Assembly: GCA_019635285.1 (NCBI GenBank)
Contig: JAHBZS010000006.1
Location: 89,945 to 153,944 of the forward strand
Direction of reading: 5' to 3'
Origin: Rubrivivax sp.
Lineage (GTDB): Bacteria > Pseudomonadota > Gammaproteobacteria > Burkholderiales > Burkholderiaceae_C
DNA length: 64,000 bases
Both the position numbers and the translations under genes were made by a program. The notes below the pieces were generated by a model. It saw only the letters and a program-made list of their open reading frames with translations. It had not been told where the DNA came from and did not search any database. Positions 45,442 through 53,484 of this stretch are shown piece after piece (within the stretch, counting starts at the first letter, position 1; each line of letters opens with the position of its first letter).

Positions 45442-46275
45442 ATGTCGTACATCCTCGAAGCATTGCGCAAGGCCGAAGCCGAACGTCGGCGCGGTGCCGT
45501 GCCCGACCTGCACGCGCAGGCGCTGCCCGGCAGCGCACCCGGTGCGGCCGTGGCCCCGGCGCGTTCGTCGCTGCCGCTGTGGGTGGGTGGGGCCGCGCTG
45601 CTGGTCGGCGCGGCGGCGGCGGCCTGGTTCTGGTTGGGGCGGACGCAGATGCCTGCGCCGGTGGCCTCGCCGGCTTCCGTGCCGGCTTCCGCAACGATGG
45701 CCGCCGCGCCGGCATCGGCAGCGACGGCCGCCGTGGCGGCGTCAGCACCGGTTGTTGCCACCGCGGGGTCCGCACCGGTTGTCGTGGCATCGCGGGCCGA
45801 AGTGGCCGCGTCCGCGCCGGCCCCTTCCGCGGAATCCGTCGCCGCGAAGGCGGACAAGCCCGCACCGCCGCCCGCGCGCAAGGCTGCGCCGGCCAAGCGG
45901 GAGGCGCCGACGGCCCAGGCCAAGGCGTCGGCACGGCCGGCCCCGCCGCCGCCTCTTCCGACCTCAGTACCGACGTCACCCCCTCCGCCGAAGGCCGATC
46001 GCACGCCGCCTCCGCCGGCCGAGCCACCGGCGCCGCCGCCACCGGCGCGTGTGCCGGCCTTGGCCGAGTTGCCCGGCGAGTTGCGCCAGCAGGTGCCGGC
46101 GCTGACCATCGGCGGCTCGGTCTACTCGCCCCAGGCCAACGCGCGCATGGTGGTGGTCAATGGCCAGGTGTTCCAGGAAGGCAATGCGCTGACGCCGGAA
46201 CTGAAGCTGGAACAGATCCGGCCGAAGACCGCGGTGTTCTCGATCCGCGGCACCCGCTTCGAGGTACCGCTGTAG
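45442..46275 (+). CDS. gspB: GspB-like general secretion pathway protein
   Basis: A 277-residue protein. MSYILEALRKAEAERRRG is the standard cytoplasmic N-terminus of GspB/ExeB, then comes one membrane helix (about 45-68), a long Ala/Pro-rich linker (70-210), and the C-terminal GspB domain VPALTIGGSVYSPQANARMV with NGQVFQEGN. The partner of GspA in secretin assembly. The remaining type II secretion genes are not in the window. The linker has runs of Pro codons and strong composition bias. Confidence 0.9.
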   Translation: MSYILEALRKAEAERRRGAVPDLHAQALPGSAPGAAVAPARSSLPLWVGGAALLVGAAAAAWFWLGRTQMPAPVASPASVPASATMAAAPASAATAAVAASAPVVATAGSAPVVVASRAEVAASAPAPSAESVAAKADKPAPPPARKAAPAKREAPTAQAKASARPAPPPPLPTSVPTSPPPPKADRTPPPPAEPPAPPPPARVPALAELPGELRQQVPALTIGGSVYSPQANARMVVVNGQVFQEGNALTPELKLEQIRPKTAVFSIRGTRFEVPL

Positions 46276-46290
46276 CCCGGCACCGGCGCT

Positions 46291-48747
46291 TCAGCGCCGG
46301 AAGCCGCCGCCGCGTCCGCCGCCGAAACCGCCGCCGCCGAAGCGGCCGCCGAAGCCGCCGCCGCCGAAGCGATCGCCCCCGCCGCCGAAGCCGCCGAAGC
46401 GGTCGCCGCCACCACCACCGAAGCCGCCGGCGCGGTCGTCCCCGGCGCTGCGCGCGTCCGATTCGCGGTTGGCCCAGCCGTTGTCACCCGAGGCCGCGCC
46501 CCAGCCGCTGGACGAGTGCTGCTGCCAGCCGTCACCGGTGTTGCGGTAGACGTTGCCGTTGACGTCGGCATAGTGGTTGCCGTTCACCGTCGCGGTGTTC
46601 CAGGTGTTGGTCTTGCCGGTGTTGGCGTTGTAGGTCGAGCCGCCGCCGGCATGGGCATTGCCCTGCGGGCCGGTGGTGGTGGCGCCGCTGCGGTCGTAGC
46701 TGCTGCCGCCGGCGCCGGTCACCGACGCGCTGTTGGCGGTGGAGCGCTGGCCGGTATAGGTGTTGACGTTGCTGGCGCGCGCGACGTTGCCCGAGCCGCC
46801 GTTCTGCCCGGTGCCCGTGCGGTCGTAGCCGCGCGTGGCATTGCCGGTCCAGGCGTTGTACTGGCGGCCGCCGGCATAGCTGCCGGTGGTGCCGGTGCGC
46901 GCGTTGTTGTAGGTGCCCGATGCCGTGGTGCCGGCCACGCCGCCGCCGGCGTACCAGCTGCGTGTGCCGGAGTAGGTGGTGTTGCCCCAGTGGCCGTAGA
47001 CATTGGCGCTGGCGCTGGCGCAGCAGCCGTAGCCGCCCCAGTAGTAGGGGTGGTAGTACGCGCCGCCCCAGTAGGGCTCCATCCAGGCCGCAGTGGCCAG
47101 GCCCACGGCAAAGCCGTAGGTGAAGCCGACGTAGGGGTTGTAGACGGGCGCCGCGGCCACGCCGTAGGTGTAGGGCGGGGCGTACCAGACGCTGCCGATC
47201 CACGGGTCGTAGACGTAGCCGGTGCCGTAGACCACGGTGCCGTAGGGCGAGACCACCGTGCCCATGTAGCCCGGCGTGTAGCCGACGTAGACGACGCTGG
47301 GCGTGGCTTCGTAGATGCGCACGTAGGTCACGTAGTGCAGCGGGGAACTGGCCGGTATGGTGTAGACCACTGCCGGCACCGACGTGGCGACGCGCCACGG
47401 GCCGGTCAGGTCGGCGGCGGTGAACCAGACGCCGGCGGTCACCGCGTAGTAGCCGCCCGCGTCGACGCGGATCAGCGGCACCGACGAGTTGACGACGTAG
47501 CTGAGCGGCGTGCCGGCGATCGGCGAGTACTGCGGCGGCCCGTCGAAGCTGGGCGTGAAGGCCGGCCCGTTCTTCAGCGGCACCGTCGCCGTCTGCGGGA
47601 TCGAATTGGAGATCAGCGCCTCCTGCGCCTGCGGCGTGCCGGCCACCGTGGGCAGCACCGCGCCGGCGGGCGTCTTCGGCGGGATGCGCGCGAAGTCGGC
47701 CGGCAGCGCATTGGCGGCGACGAAGGTCCAGGGGCCGGTGAGCGCCGGCGCGCTGAACCAGCGCCCGGACATCAGCACGTAGTACTGGTTGTTGCCGGTC
47801 TCGACGAACACGTCCGCCGTGGTGTTGGCCGCCCACAGCAGCTGCGTGCCGGTGACAGGCACGAAGTCGGGCGTGCCCTTGAAGACGATCAGCTCGGTGG
47901 GCTGCTGGCTGACGATGAGGGTCGGCACGCCGCCGGCCAGCGACGGCTTGGGGTTGGCCTTCGGCCCGCCGTCGAGCAGATCGACCTGGCCCCCCTGGGC
48001 CAGCTTCCTGGCCACGTCGTCCATGCCCAGCGGTTGGGTGCTGGACAGCGTCCACGGCCCGGCGATCGAGTCGGCGCTGAGCCAGCCGTCGTAGACGTGC
48101 ATGTACAGCCGGTCGCCCAAGCCGCCTTTGAGAATGAGCGCGCTGGTGTTGATGACGCGCTGGAAGCGGCTGCTCTCCGGCACCGGCTTCCACACCGGCG
48201 CACCGTTCACCGGCACCAGGATCGCCGGCCTGTAGCTGACCACGACCTGCGGCGGGTCGTTCTGCACCTGCACCGGCGTCGGCTTGACGCCGCTCGCGGC
48301 GAGCGAGGCATCGAGCCGGTCCAGCGACATCGTGCGCAGCTGCTTCTGCAGCCCGGCCTGTATGGCGGCCGTGTAGCCGGCGCCGCGGTCCCGCAGCGTC
48401 GGGAAGTCGATCTTGGTGAGCTGCAGGTTCTCGAAGACCACCGTGCGCGTGGCCTTGTCCACCTGCGTGCGCGCGGTGGCGAAGACCACGCCGAAGGTCT
48501 CCTGTGGCGCGCCGGTGGGCTTGAGCGCCATGGCGGCGCGCAGGTCGATCTGGTTGTCGACCCAGCGGTTCACCTGCGGCTGGTACATCAGCACGGCGGC
48601 GCTGGGCACGCTGAGGTCGCGCGGCCACGGGTCGGCCGGCAGGTTGGCCGGCGCCGCCGTGGAGGCTGGCTGGGCGGCCGCCGGGCCGGCCATGGCCAGA
48701 CAGGCCAGGCACAAGATGACGCCGGCCGAAGTGTTCTTCGTATTCAT
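46291..48747 (-). CDS. Large exported Gly-rich protein of unknown function with W-F-S-A-GPW repeats
   Basis: An 818-residue protein with a signal peptide (MNTKNTSAGVILCLACLAMAGPAAAQ). Residues 30-480 hold a repeated motif: DGWLSADSIAGPW, GRWFSAPALTGPW, GVWFTAADLTGPW. A Tyr/Trp/Gly-rich middle (about 480-600, many YxPY and WGG pieces) follows, then an Asn/Thr/Gly-rich stretch, ending in about 55 residues of Gly-Gly-Phe-Arg repeats. No enzyme motif was recognised. It looks like a surface or periplasmic structural protein; similar sequences are variously labelled. It lies divergent from phaR. Confidence 0.78.
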   Translation of the reverse strand: MNTKNTSAGVILCLACLAMAGPAAAQPASTAAPANLPADPWPRDLSVPSAAVLMYQPQVNRWVDNQIDLRAAMALKPTGAPQETFGVVFATARTQVDKATRTVVFENLQLTKIDFPTLRDRGAGYTAAIQAGLQKQLRTMSLDRLDASLAASGVKPTPVQVQNDPPQVVVSYRPAILVPVNGAPVWKPVPESSRFQRVINTSALILKGGLGDRLYMHVYDGWLSADSIAGPWTLSSTQPLGMDDVARKLAQGGQVDLLDGGPKANPKPSLAGGVPTLIVSQQPTELIVFKGTPDFVPVTGTQLLWAANTTADVFVETGNNQYYVLMSGRWFSAPALTGPWTFVAANALPADFARIPPKTPAGAVLPTVAGTPQAQEALISNSIPQTATVPLKNGPAFTPSFDGPPQYSPIAGTPLSYVVNSSVPLIRVDAGGYYAVTAGVWFTAADLTGPWRVATSVPAVVYTIPASSPLHYVTYVRIYEATPSVVYVGYTPGYMGTVVSPYGTVVYGTGYVYDPWIGSVWYAPPYTYGVAAAPVYNPYVGFTYGFAVGLATAAWMEPYWGGAYYHPYYWGGYGCCASASANVYGHWGNTTYSGTRSWYAGGGVAGTTASGTYNNARTGTTGSYAGGRQYNAWTGNATRGYDRTGTGQNGGSGNVARASNVNTYTGQRSTANSASVTGAGGSSYDRSGATTTGPQGNAHAGGGSTYNANTGKTNTWNTATVNGNHYADVNGNVYRNTGDGWQQHSSSGWGAASGDNGWANRESDARSAGDDRAGGFGGGGGDRFGGFGGGGDRFGGGGFGGRFGGGGFGGGRGGGFRR

Positions 48748-48878
48748 CGACGGAGCCTCGCAATGCTTGGAGCGGCCGCGATTCTAGAAGCCTGCATGCC
48801 CGGCAGGGAAACCCCCGCCGCGGTGGCCGGGAGGCCGAACCTAGAATGATTTCGTCCGCCCACTGGAGTGTCCCGAAC

Positions 48879-49469
48879 ATGCCTGCCCAACGCCGCGCTG
48901 CCGCTGCAGAACCTGCCGAGGCCGCAGCCACCGGCCCGCGTGTGCTGAAGAAGTATCCGAACCGGCGCCTGTACGACACGCGCAGCAGCTCGTACATCAC
49001 GCTGGCGGACGTGAAGAGCATGGTGCTCAAGCTCGAGGACTTCGAGGTGCGCGATGCCAAGACCGGCGAGGACCTGACGCGCAGCATCCTGCTGCAGATC
49101 ATCCTGGAAGAAGAATCCGGCGGCGTGCCGATGTTCAGCGCGCAGATGCTGGCGCAGATGATCCGCTTCTACGGGCATTCGATGCAGGGCATGATGGGCG
49201 CGTACCTGGAGAAGAACCTGCAGACCTTCGTCGAGCTGCAGAAGCGCTTCGCCGCGCCCGGCATGGGCCTGAACGACACCAAGGCCTTCACGCCGGAGAT
49301 GTGGACGCAGTTCGTCACCGGCCAGGGCCAGGCGATGCAAGGCGTGATGAACGCCTACGTCGAACAGTCGAAGAGCCTGTTCACGCAGATGCAGGAGCAG
49401 ATGGCCAAGCAGGCCGGCTCGCTGTTCCAGGGCATCCCGGGCATGCCGGGCGGCAAGCGCCCCGGCTGA
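48879..49469 (+). CDS. phaR: Polyhydroxyalkanoate synthesis repressor PhaR
   Basis: A 196-residue regulator. The DNA/PHB-binding domain [28 protein letters not shown] (about 22-50) is the PhaR signature. Then come [19 protein letters not shown] and two helical regions rich in Met and Gln. PhaR represses phasin genes and its own gene and leaves DNA when nascent polyester binds it. The ATG at 48879 has GGAG 10 nt upstream, and TAGAAT at 48841-48846 could be the -10 box. The phaZ depolymerase gene lies at the start of the window. Confidence 0.95.
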   Translation: MPAQRRAAAAEPAEAAATGPRVLKKYPNRRLYDTRSSSYITLADVKSMVLKLEDFEVRDAKTGEDLTRSILLQIILEEESGGVPMFSAQMLAQMIRFYGHSMQGMMGAYLEKNLQTFVELQKRFAAPGMGLNDTKAFTPEMWTQFVTGQGQAMQGVMNAYVEQSKSLFTQMQEQMAKQAGSLFQGIPGMPGGKRPG

Positions 49470-49501
49470 GCCCTCCCGTGGCAATGCGGGACAATGCCCG
49501 C

Positions 49502-50875
49502 ATGAGCCAACCCACGGATGCCGCGCCGACGATCGGTTTCGTCTCGCTCGGCTGCCCCAAGGCGCTGACCGACTCCGAGCTGATCCTGACCCAGCTGCAG
49601 GCCGAGGGCTACCGCACCAGCAAGACCTACGGCGATGCCGACCTGGTGATCGTCAACACCTGCGGCTTCATCGACGACGCGGTCAAGGAAAGCCTGGACG
49701 CCATCGGCGAGGCGCTGAGCAGCAACGGCAAGGTCATCGTCACCGGCTGCCTGGGCGCGCGCGAAGGCGACGGCGGCGGCAACCTGGTGCGGCAGATGCA
49801 TCCCAAGGTGCTGGCGGTCACCGGCCCGCACGCCACGCAGGAGGTGATGGACGCGGTGCACCAGCACACGCCGAAGCCGCACGACCCCTTCGTCGACCTG
49901 GTGCCGCCGCAGGGCATCAAGCTGACGCCGCGGCACTACGCCTACCTGAAGATCAGCGAGGGCTGCAACCACCGCTGCAGCTTCTGCATCATTCCGTCGA
50001 TGCGCGGCGATCTGGTGTCGCGCCCGGTGGGCGACGTGCTGGGCGATGCGCAGCGGCTGTTCGAAGCCGGCGTCAAGGAGTTGCTGGTGGTCAGCCAGGA
50101 CACCAGCGCCTATGGCGTGGATGTGAAGTACCGCACCGGCTTCTGGGACGGCAAGCCGGTGAAGACACGCATGCTCGAGCTGTGCGAGCAGCTCGGCCGC
50201 CTGGCCGAGGGCTTCGGCGCCTGGGTGCGGCTGCACTATGTGTACCCGTACCCGCATGTCGACGAGGTGCTGCCGCTGATGGCCGAAGGCCGCGTGCTGC
50301 CCTACCTGGACGTGCCCTTCCAGCATGCCCACCCCGACGTGCTGAAGCGCATGAAGCGCCCGGCCAGCGGCGAGCGCAACCTGGAGCGGCTGATGCGCTG
50401 GCGCGAGCTGTGCCCGCAGATCGTCGTGCGCTCGACCTTCATCGCCGGCTTCCCGGGCGAGACCGAGGCCGAGTTCGAGACCTTGCTCGACTTCGTGCGC
50501 GAGGCGCAGATCGACCGCGCCGGCTGCTTCGCCTATTCGCCGGTGGCGGGGGCGTCGGCCAACCAGCTGGAAGGGCAACTGCCCGACGCGGTGCGCGAAG
50601 CGCGCCGCGCGCGTTTCATGGCCGTGGCCGAAGAGGTGTCGACGCGCAAGCTGGCGCAGCGCATCGGCGCCACCATGCAGGTGCTGGTGGACCATGCACC
50701 GGCCTTGGGCCGCAAGGGCGGCGTCGGCCGCAGCTATGCCGACGCGCCCGAGATCGATGGCCAGGTGCGGCTGCTGCCGCCGGAGAAGGCGTCGAAGACG
50801 CTGAAGGTCGGCGAGTTCACGCGCGCGCAGATCGTCGGCACCGAGGGCCACGACCTCATCGGCCGGCCCGTCTGA
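49502..50875 (+). CDS. rimO: Ribosomal protein S12 methylthiotransferase
   Basis: A 457-residue radical-SAM methylthiotransferase. The N-terminal MTTase domain holds three Cys for one cluster ([31 protein letters not shown]). The radical-SAM motif is CNHRCSFC, and a C-terminal TRAM domain starts near residue 380. It methylthiolates Asp of ribosomal protein S12. The ALTDSE form of the first motif and its length separate it from MiaB. The next gene, metC, starts 11 bp downstream. An ATG at 49484 in frame is a less likely start. Confidence 0.97.
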   Translation: MSQPTDAAPTIGFVSLGCPKALTDSELILTQLQAEGYRTSKTYGDADLVIVNTCGFIDDAVKESLDAIGEALSSNGKVIVTGCLGAREGDGGGNLVRQMHPKVLAVTGPHATQEVMDAVHQHTPKPHDPFVDLVPPQGIKLTPRHYAYLKISEGCNHRCSFCIIPSMRGDLVSRPVGDVLGDAQRLFEAGVKELLVVSQDTSAYGVDVKYRTGFWDGKPVKTRMLELCEQLGRLAEGFGAWVRLHYVYPYPHVDEVLPLMAEGRVLPYLDVPFQHAHPDVLKRMKRPASGERNLERLMRWRELCPQIVVRSTFIAGFPGETEAEFETLLDFVREAQIDRAGCFAYSPVAGASANQLEGQLPDAVREARRARFMAVAEEVSTRKLAQRIGATMQVLVDHAPALGRKGGVGRSYADAPEIDGQVRLLPPEKASKTLKVGEFTRAQIVGTEGHDLIGRPV

Positions 50876-50886
50876 AGGACCGCAGC

Positions 50887-52086
50887 ATGCCCGAACCGAA
50901 GGCGCTGAGCACCGAGCTGATCCACCACGCCTACCAGCCGCCGGCGGGCTTCGCCGCGCCGCAGCCGGGGGTGTACAAGGCGTCGACGGTGATCTTCCCC
51001 AACGTGGCGGCGCTGCAGGCCCGCAACTGGAAGGACAAGACCGGCTACACCTACGGCCTGCACGGCACGCCGACCACCTTCTTGCTCGAGGAGCGCATCG
51101 CCGCGCTCGAAGGCGGACGGCACACGCTGCTGGTGCCCAGCGGCCTGGCGGCAATCACGCTGGTGGACCTGGCGCTGCTGAAGAGCGGCGACGAGGTGCT
51201 GATCCCCGACAACGCCTACGGGCCCGGCAAGGACCTGGCGCGCCAGGAGCTGTCGCGCTGGGGCATCACGCACCGCTTCTACGACCCTGCCGATGCGGCG
51301 GCGCTGGACGCGATGATCGGGCCGCAGACGCGGCTGCTGTGGCTGGAGGCCGCGGGCTCGGTGACGATGGAGTTCCCCGACCTGCGCGCGCTGGTGCGCG
51401 TGGCGCGGGCCAGGGGCGTGCTCACGGCGCTGGACAACACCTGGGGCGCGGGCGTGGCTTTCAACGCCTTCGCGCTGGGCGACGGGCTGGGCGTGGACAT
51501 CAGCGCGCATGCGCTGACCAAGTACCCGTCGGGCGGCGGCGATGTGCTCATGGGCTCGGTGACCACCCGCGACCACGAGCTGCACCTGCGCCTGAAGGCC
51601 ACGCACATGCGCATGGGCTGGGGCGTGGGCGTCAACGATGTCGAAGCGGTGCTGCGCGCGCTGCCATCGCTTCCGCTGCGCTATGCCGCGCAGGATGCCG
51701 CCGGCCGCACGCTGGCGCGCTGGTGCGCGCAGCAGCCGCAGATCGTGCAGGTGCTGCATCCGGCGCTGCCGGCCTCGCCCGGCCACGCGCACTGGGCGCG
51801 GTTGTGCACGCAGGCCGCCGGCCTGTTCTCGGTGCACTTCGATCCGGCCTTGCCGAGCGAGGCCGTGCATGCCTTCGTCGATGCGCTGAAGCTCTTCAAG
51901 CTGGGCTACTCCTGGGCCGGCCCGGTGAGCCTGGTGGTGCCTTACGAGCTGGCGCTGCTGCGTCCCGGCACGCCTTGGCGCGGCACCTTGGTGCGTTTTT
52001 CGCTGGGCCTGGAAGACGTGCGGGATCTGCAGGCCGACCTGCAGCAGGCGCTGCAGTCGGTGCAGGCGCTGCGTTCGGGCGCCTGA
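50887..52086 (+). CDS. metC: Cystathionine beta-lyase
   Basis: A 399-residue PLP enzyme of the Cys/Met metabolism family. It has YGLHGTPTTFLLEERIAALEGG, VPSGLAAITLVDLALL, LDNTWGAGVAFN and the PLP-binding lysine in HALTKYPSGGGDVLMG. The NTWGAG and KY(P/L)SGG forms favour cystathionine beta-lyase (cystathionine to homocysteine) over gamma-synthase. It follows rimO closely and probably shares its mRNA, with GAAGGA upstream of the ATG at 50887. Confidence 0.93.
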   Translation: MPEPKALSTELIHHAYQPPAGFAAPQPGVYKASTVIFPNVAALQARNWKDKTGYTYGLHGTPTTFLLEERIAALEGGRHTLLVPSGLAAITLVDLALLKSGDEVLIPDNAYGPGKDLARQELSRWGITHRFYDPADAAALDAMIGPQTRLLWLEAAGSVTMEFPDLRALVRVARARGVLTALDNTWGAGVAFNAFALGDGLGVDISAHALTKYPSGGGDVLMGSVTTRDHELHLRLKATHMRMGWGVGVNDVEAVLRALPSLPLRYAAQDAAGRTLARWCAQQPQIVQVLHPALPASPGHAHWARLCTQAAGLFSVHFDPALPSEAVHAFVDALKLFKLGYSWAGPVSLVVPYELALLRPGTPWRGTLVRFSLGLEDVRDLQADLQQALQSVQALRSGA

Positions 52087-52107
52087 GCACGGCGCGGGCA
52101 GGCGGCG

Positions 52108-53322
52108 TCAGCGGGCGGCCGACGCCTGCTTGAGATGGCGGTAGATCAGGCCCCGCGACACCCCGAGCTCGCGCGCCGCGCGCGACACGTTGCCGGCACA
52201 GGCCGCCAGCGTCTTCTCGATCAACTGCTGGCTCGCGTCGCGCAGGCGGGCACCGTCCTCCGGTGCGGCGGCAGCCGCTGCGGCCGACTCCGGCAAGGGC
52301 CGTGCGGGCATCGGCGCCGCCGGCGGCGGTGCCGGATAGGTGGCGTGCTGCTCGGTCTGCGCCAGCAGGCAGAGCCTCAGCCCGTTGGGCAGGCCGTGCC
52401 ACAGCAGCCGTCCGGCGCGCGCGGCGGCGATCAGCGGTGCCAGCGGCAGACCGAAGGTGCGCTCGACCGTCGTGTCCTCGCGCGGAGAGCGGGGGGCCTG
52501 CAGCAGGCTGCGGCCGGCCGCGTTCATCCACAGCAACTGGCCGCATTCATCCACCGCCGCCAGCCCCTCCAGCGGCGTGTGCAGCAACTGAGGGGTGGCC
52601 TGAAAGCGCAGCAACACGAAGGGCCGCGCCTGGCGGACCAGCAGGCGGTTCTCGATCGCCGCGGCATAGGTGCGCGCCAGCGCCGCCGCGTCGAACTGGA
52701 ACTCGCGCCCTTCGCAGGACAGGTCGAGCACGGCGGCCAGGTCGCCGCGCACGTCGCGGATCGGTGCGGCCGCGCAGTGCAGTCCGCGGTTCAGCGCGAA
52801 GTAGTGTTCGGCGCCCTGGACCGTGCAGCTTTGCCCCGAGATCGCCACCATGCCCGGCGCGGTGGTGCCCACGCAGGCCTCCGACAGGTCCACCCCGATG
52901 CGCCCGGCCAGCCACATCAGCGGGCCGTGCTCGCGCTCAGTGGGCGAGGCGTGCACCACGACGCAGCGCGCGTCGGTCAGGATGACCTTGCAGCCGGTGC
53001 CGGCCAGCAGGGCCTGCAACTGCCGCAGATCTTCCTGGCCTGCTTCCAGCAGCAGGCGGTTGCGTGCCACGGCGCTGTCGATGCGGCTGCGCGTCACCGG
53101 CGTGAAGCTCAGCGATTCGGTGGTCGCCCGCTCGGCCTGGATGCAGCGTGTCCAGGACTGGATCACCGCCTCGGACACCAGCCCCGTGGGGCGCACGCCT
53201 TCGTCGAAGAAGCGCTGCCGCGCCAGGCCGACGCGCTGGGTTGGGGTGCTGAAGAACACGTTCGGCGCCACGTGCGCGGCCGGCACCTCGGGCGGGCAGT
53301 GGAGGGGCGAGCGGTGGGGCAT
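52108..53322 (-). CDS. AcoR-like regulator with GAF and Fis-type HTH, without AAA+ domain
   Basis: A 404-residue regulator. The N-terminal region (about 30-220) matches AcoR-type sensors: SWTRCIQA, RNRLLLEAGQEDLRQLQALL, then a GAF domain with GVDLSEACVGTTAPGMVAISGQS. The C-terminal Fis-type HTH is IEKTLAACAGNVSRAARELGVSRGLIYRHL. The AAA+ domain (GAFTGA) needed for sigma54 activation is absent, so it cannot work as a standard enhancer-binding protein. It is divergent from the PQQ alcohol dehydrogenase and likely controls it, sharing the 162-bp gap. Confidence 0.9.
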   Translation of the reverse strand: MPHRSPLHCPPEVPAAHVAPNVFFSTPTQRVGLARQRFFDEGVRPTGLVSEAVIQSWTRCIQAERATTESLSFTPVTRSRIDSAVARNRLLLEAGQEDLRQLQALLAGTGCKVILTDARCVVVHASPTEREHGPLMWLAGRIGVDLSEACVGTTAPGMVAISGQSCTVQGAEHYFALNRGLHCAAAPIRDVRGDLAAVLDLSCEGREFQFDAAALARTYAAAIENRLLVRQARPFVLLRFQATPQLLHTPLEGLAAVDECGQLLWMNAAGRSLLQAPRSPREDTTVERTFGLPLAPLIAAARAGRLLWHGLPNGLRLCLLAQTEQHATYPAPPPAAPMPARPLPESAAAAAAAPEDGARLRDASQQLIEKTLAACAGNVSRAARELGVSRGLIYRHLKQASAAR

Positions 53323-53395
53323 GTCCGAAGCTTCCGGAAAGCCGATGGATTGTGCTGAAGCGCGACAGTTATCCGCTAGGGAAAGTACCAGATTG

Positions 53396-53411
53396 GGCGC
53401 GTGCGCGCGCC
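53396..53411. promoter_or_regulatory. Inverted repeat in the regulator/alcohol dehydrogenase intergenic region
   Basis: GGCGCG-tgcg-CGCGCC, a 6-bp-arm palindrome near the middle of the 162-bp divergent gap. It could be an operator of the GAF-Fis regulator, but GC-rich palindromes arise easily by chance here. Confidence 0.25.
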
Positions 53412-53484
53412 AGAGTTAAGGTTTCATCGCGCCGGCTGCGTCCAGCGGGTTCCGGTGCAACCAGAAGCACTGGAGACGACCTTG

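Noticed and set aside
53323-53484. Sigma54 (-24/-12) promoter for the PQQ alcohol dehydrogenase
   Set aside because: No GG-N10-GC element with acceptable TGGCAC/TTGC context was found, and the regulator lacks the AAA+ domain.
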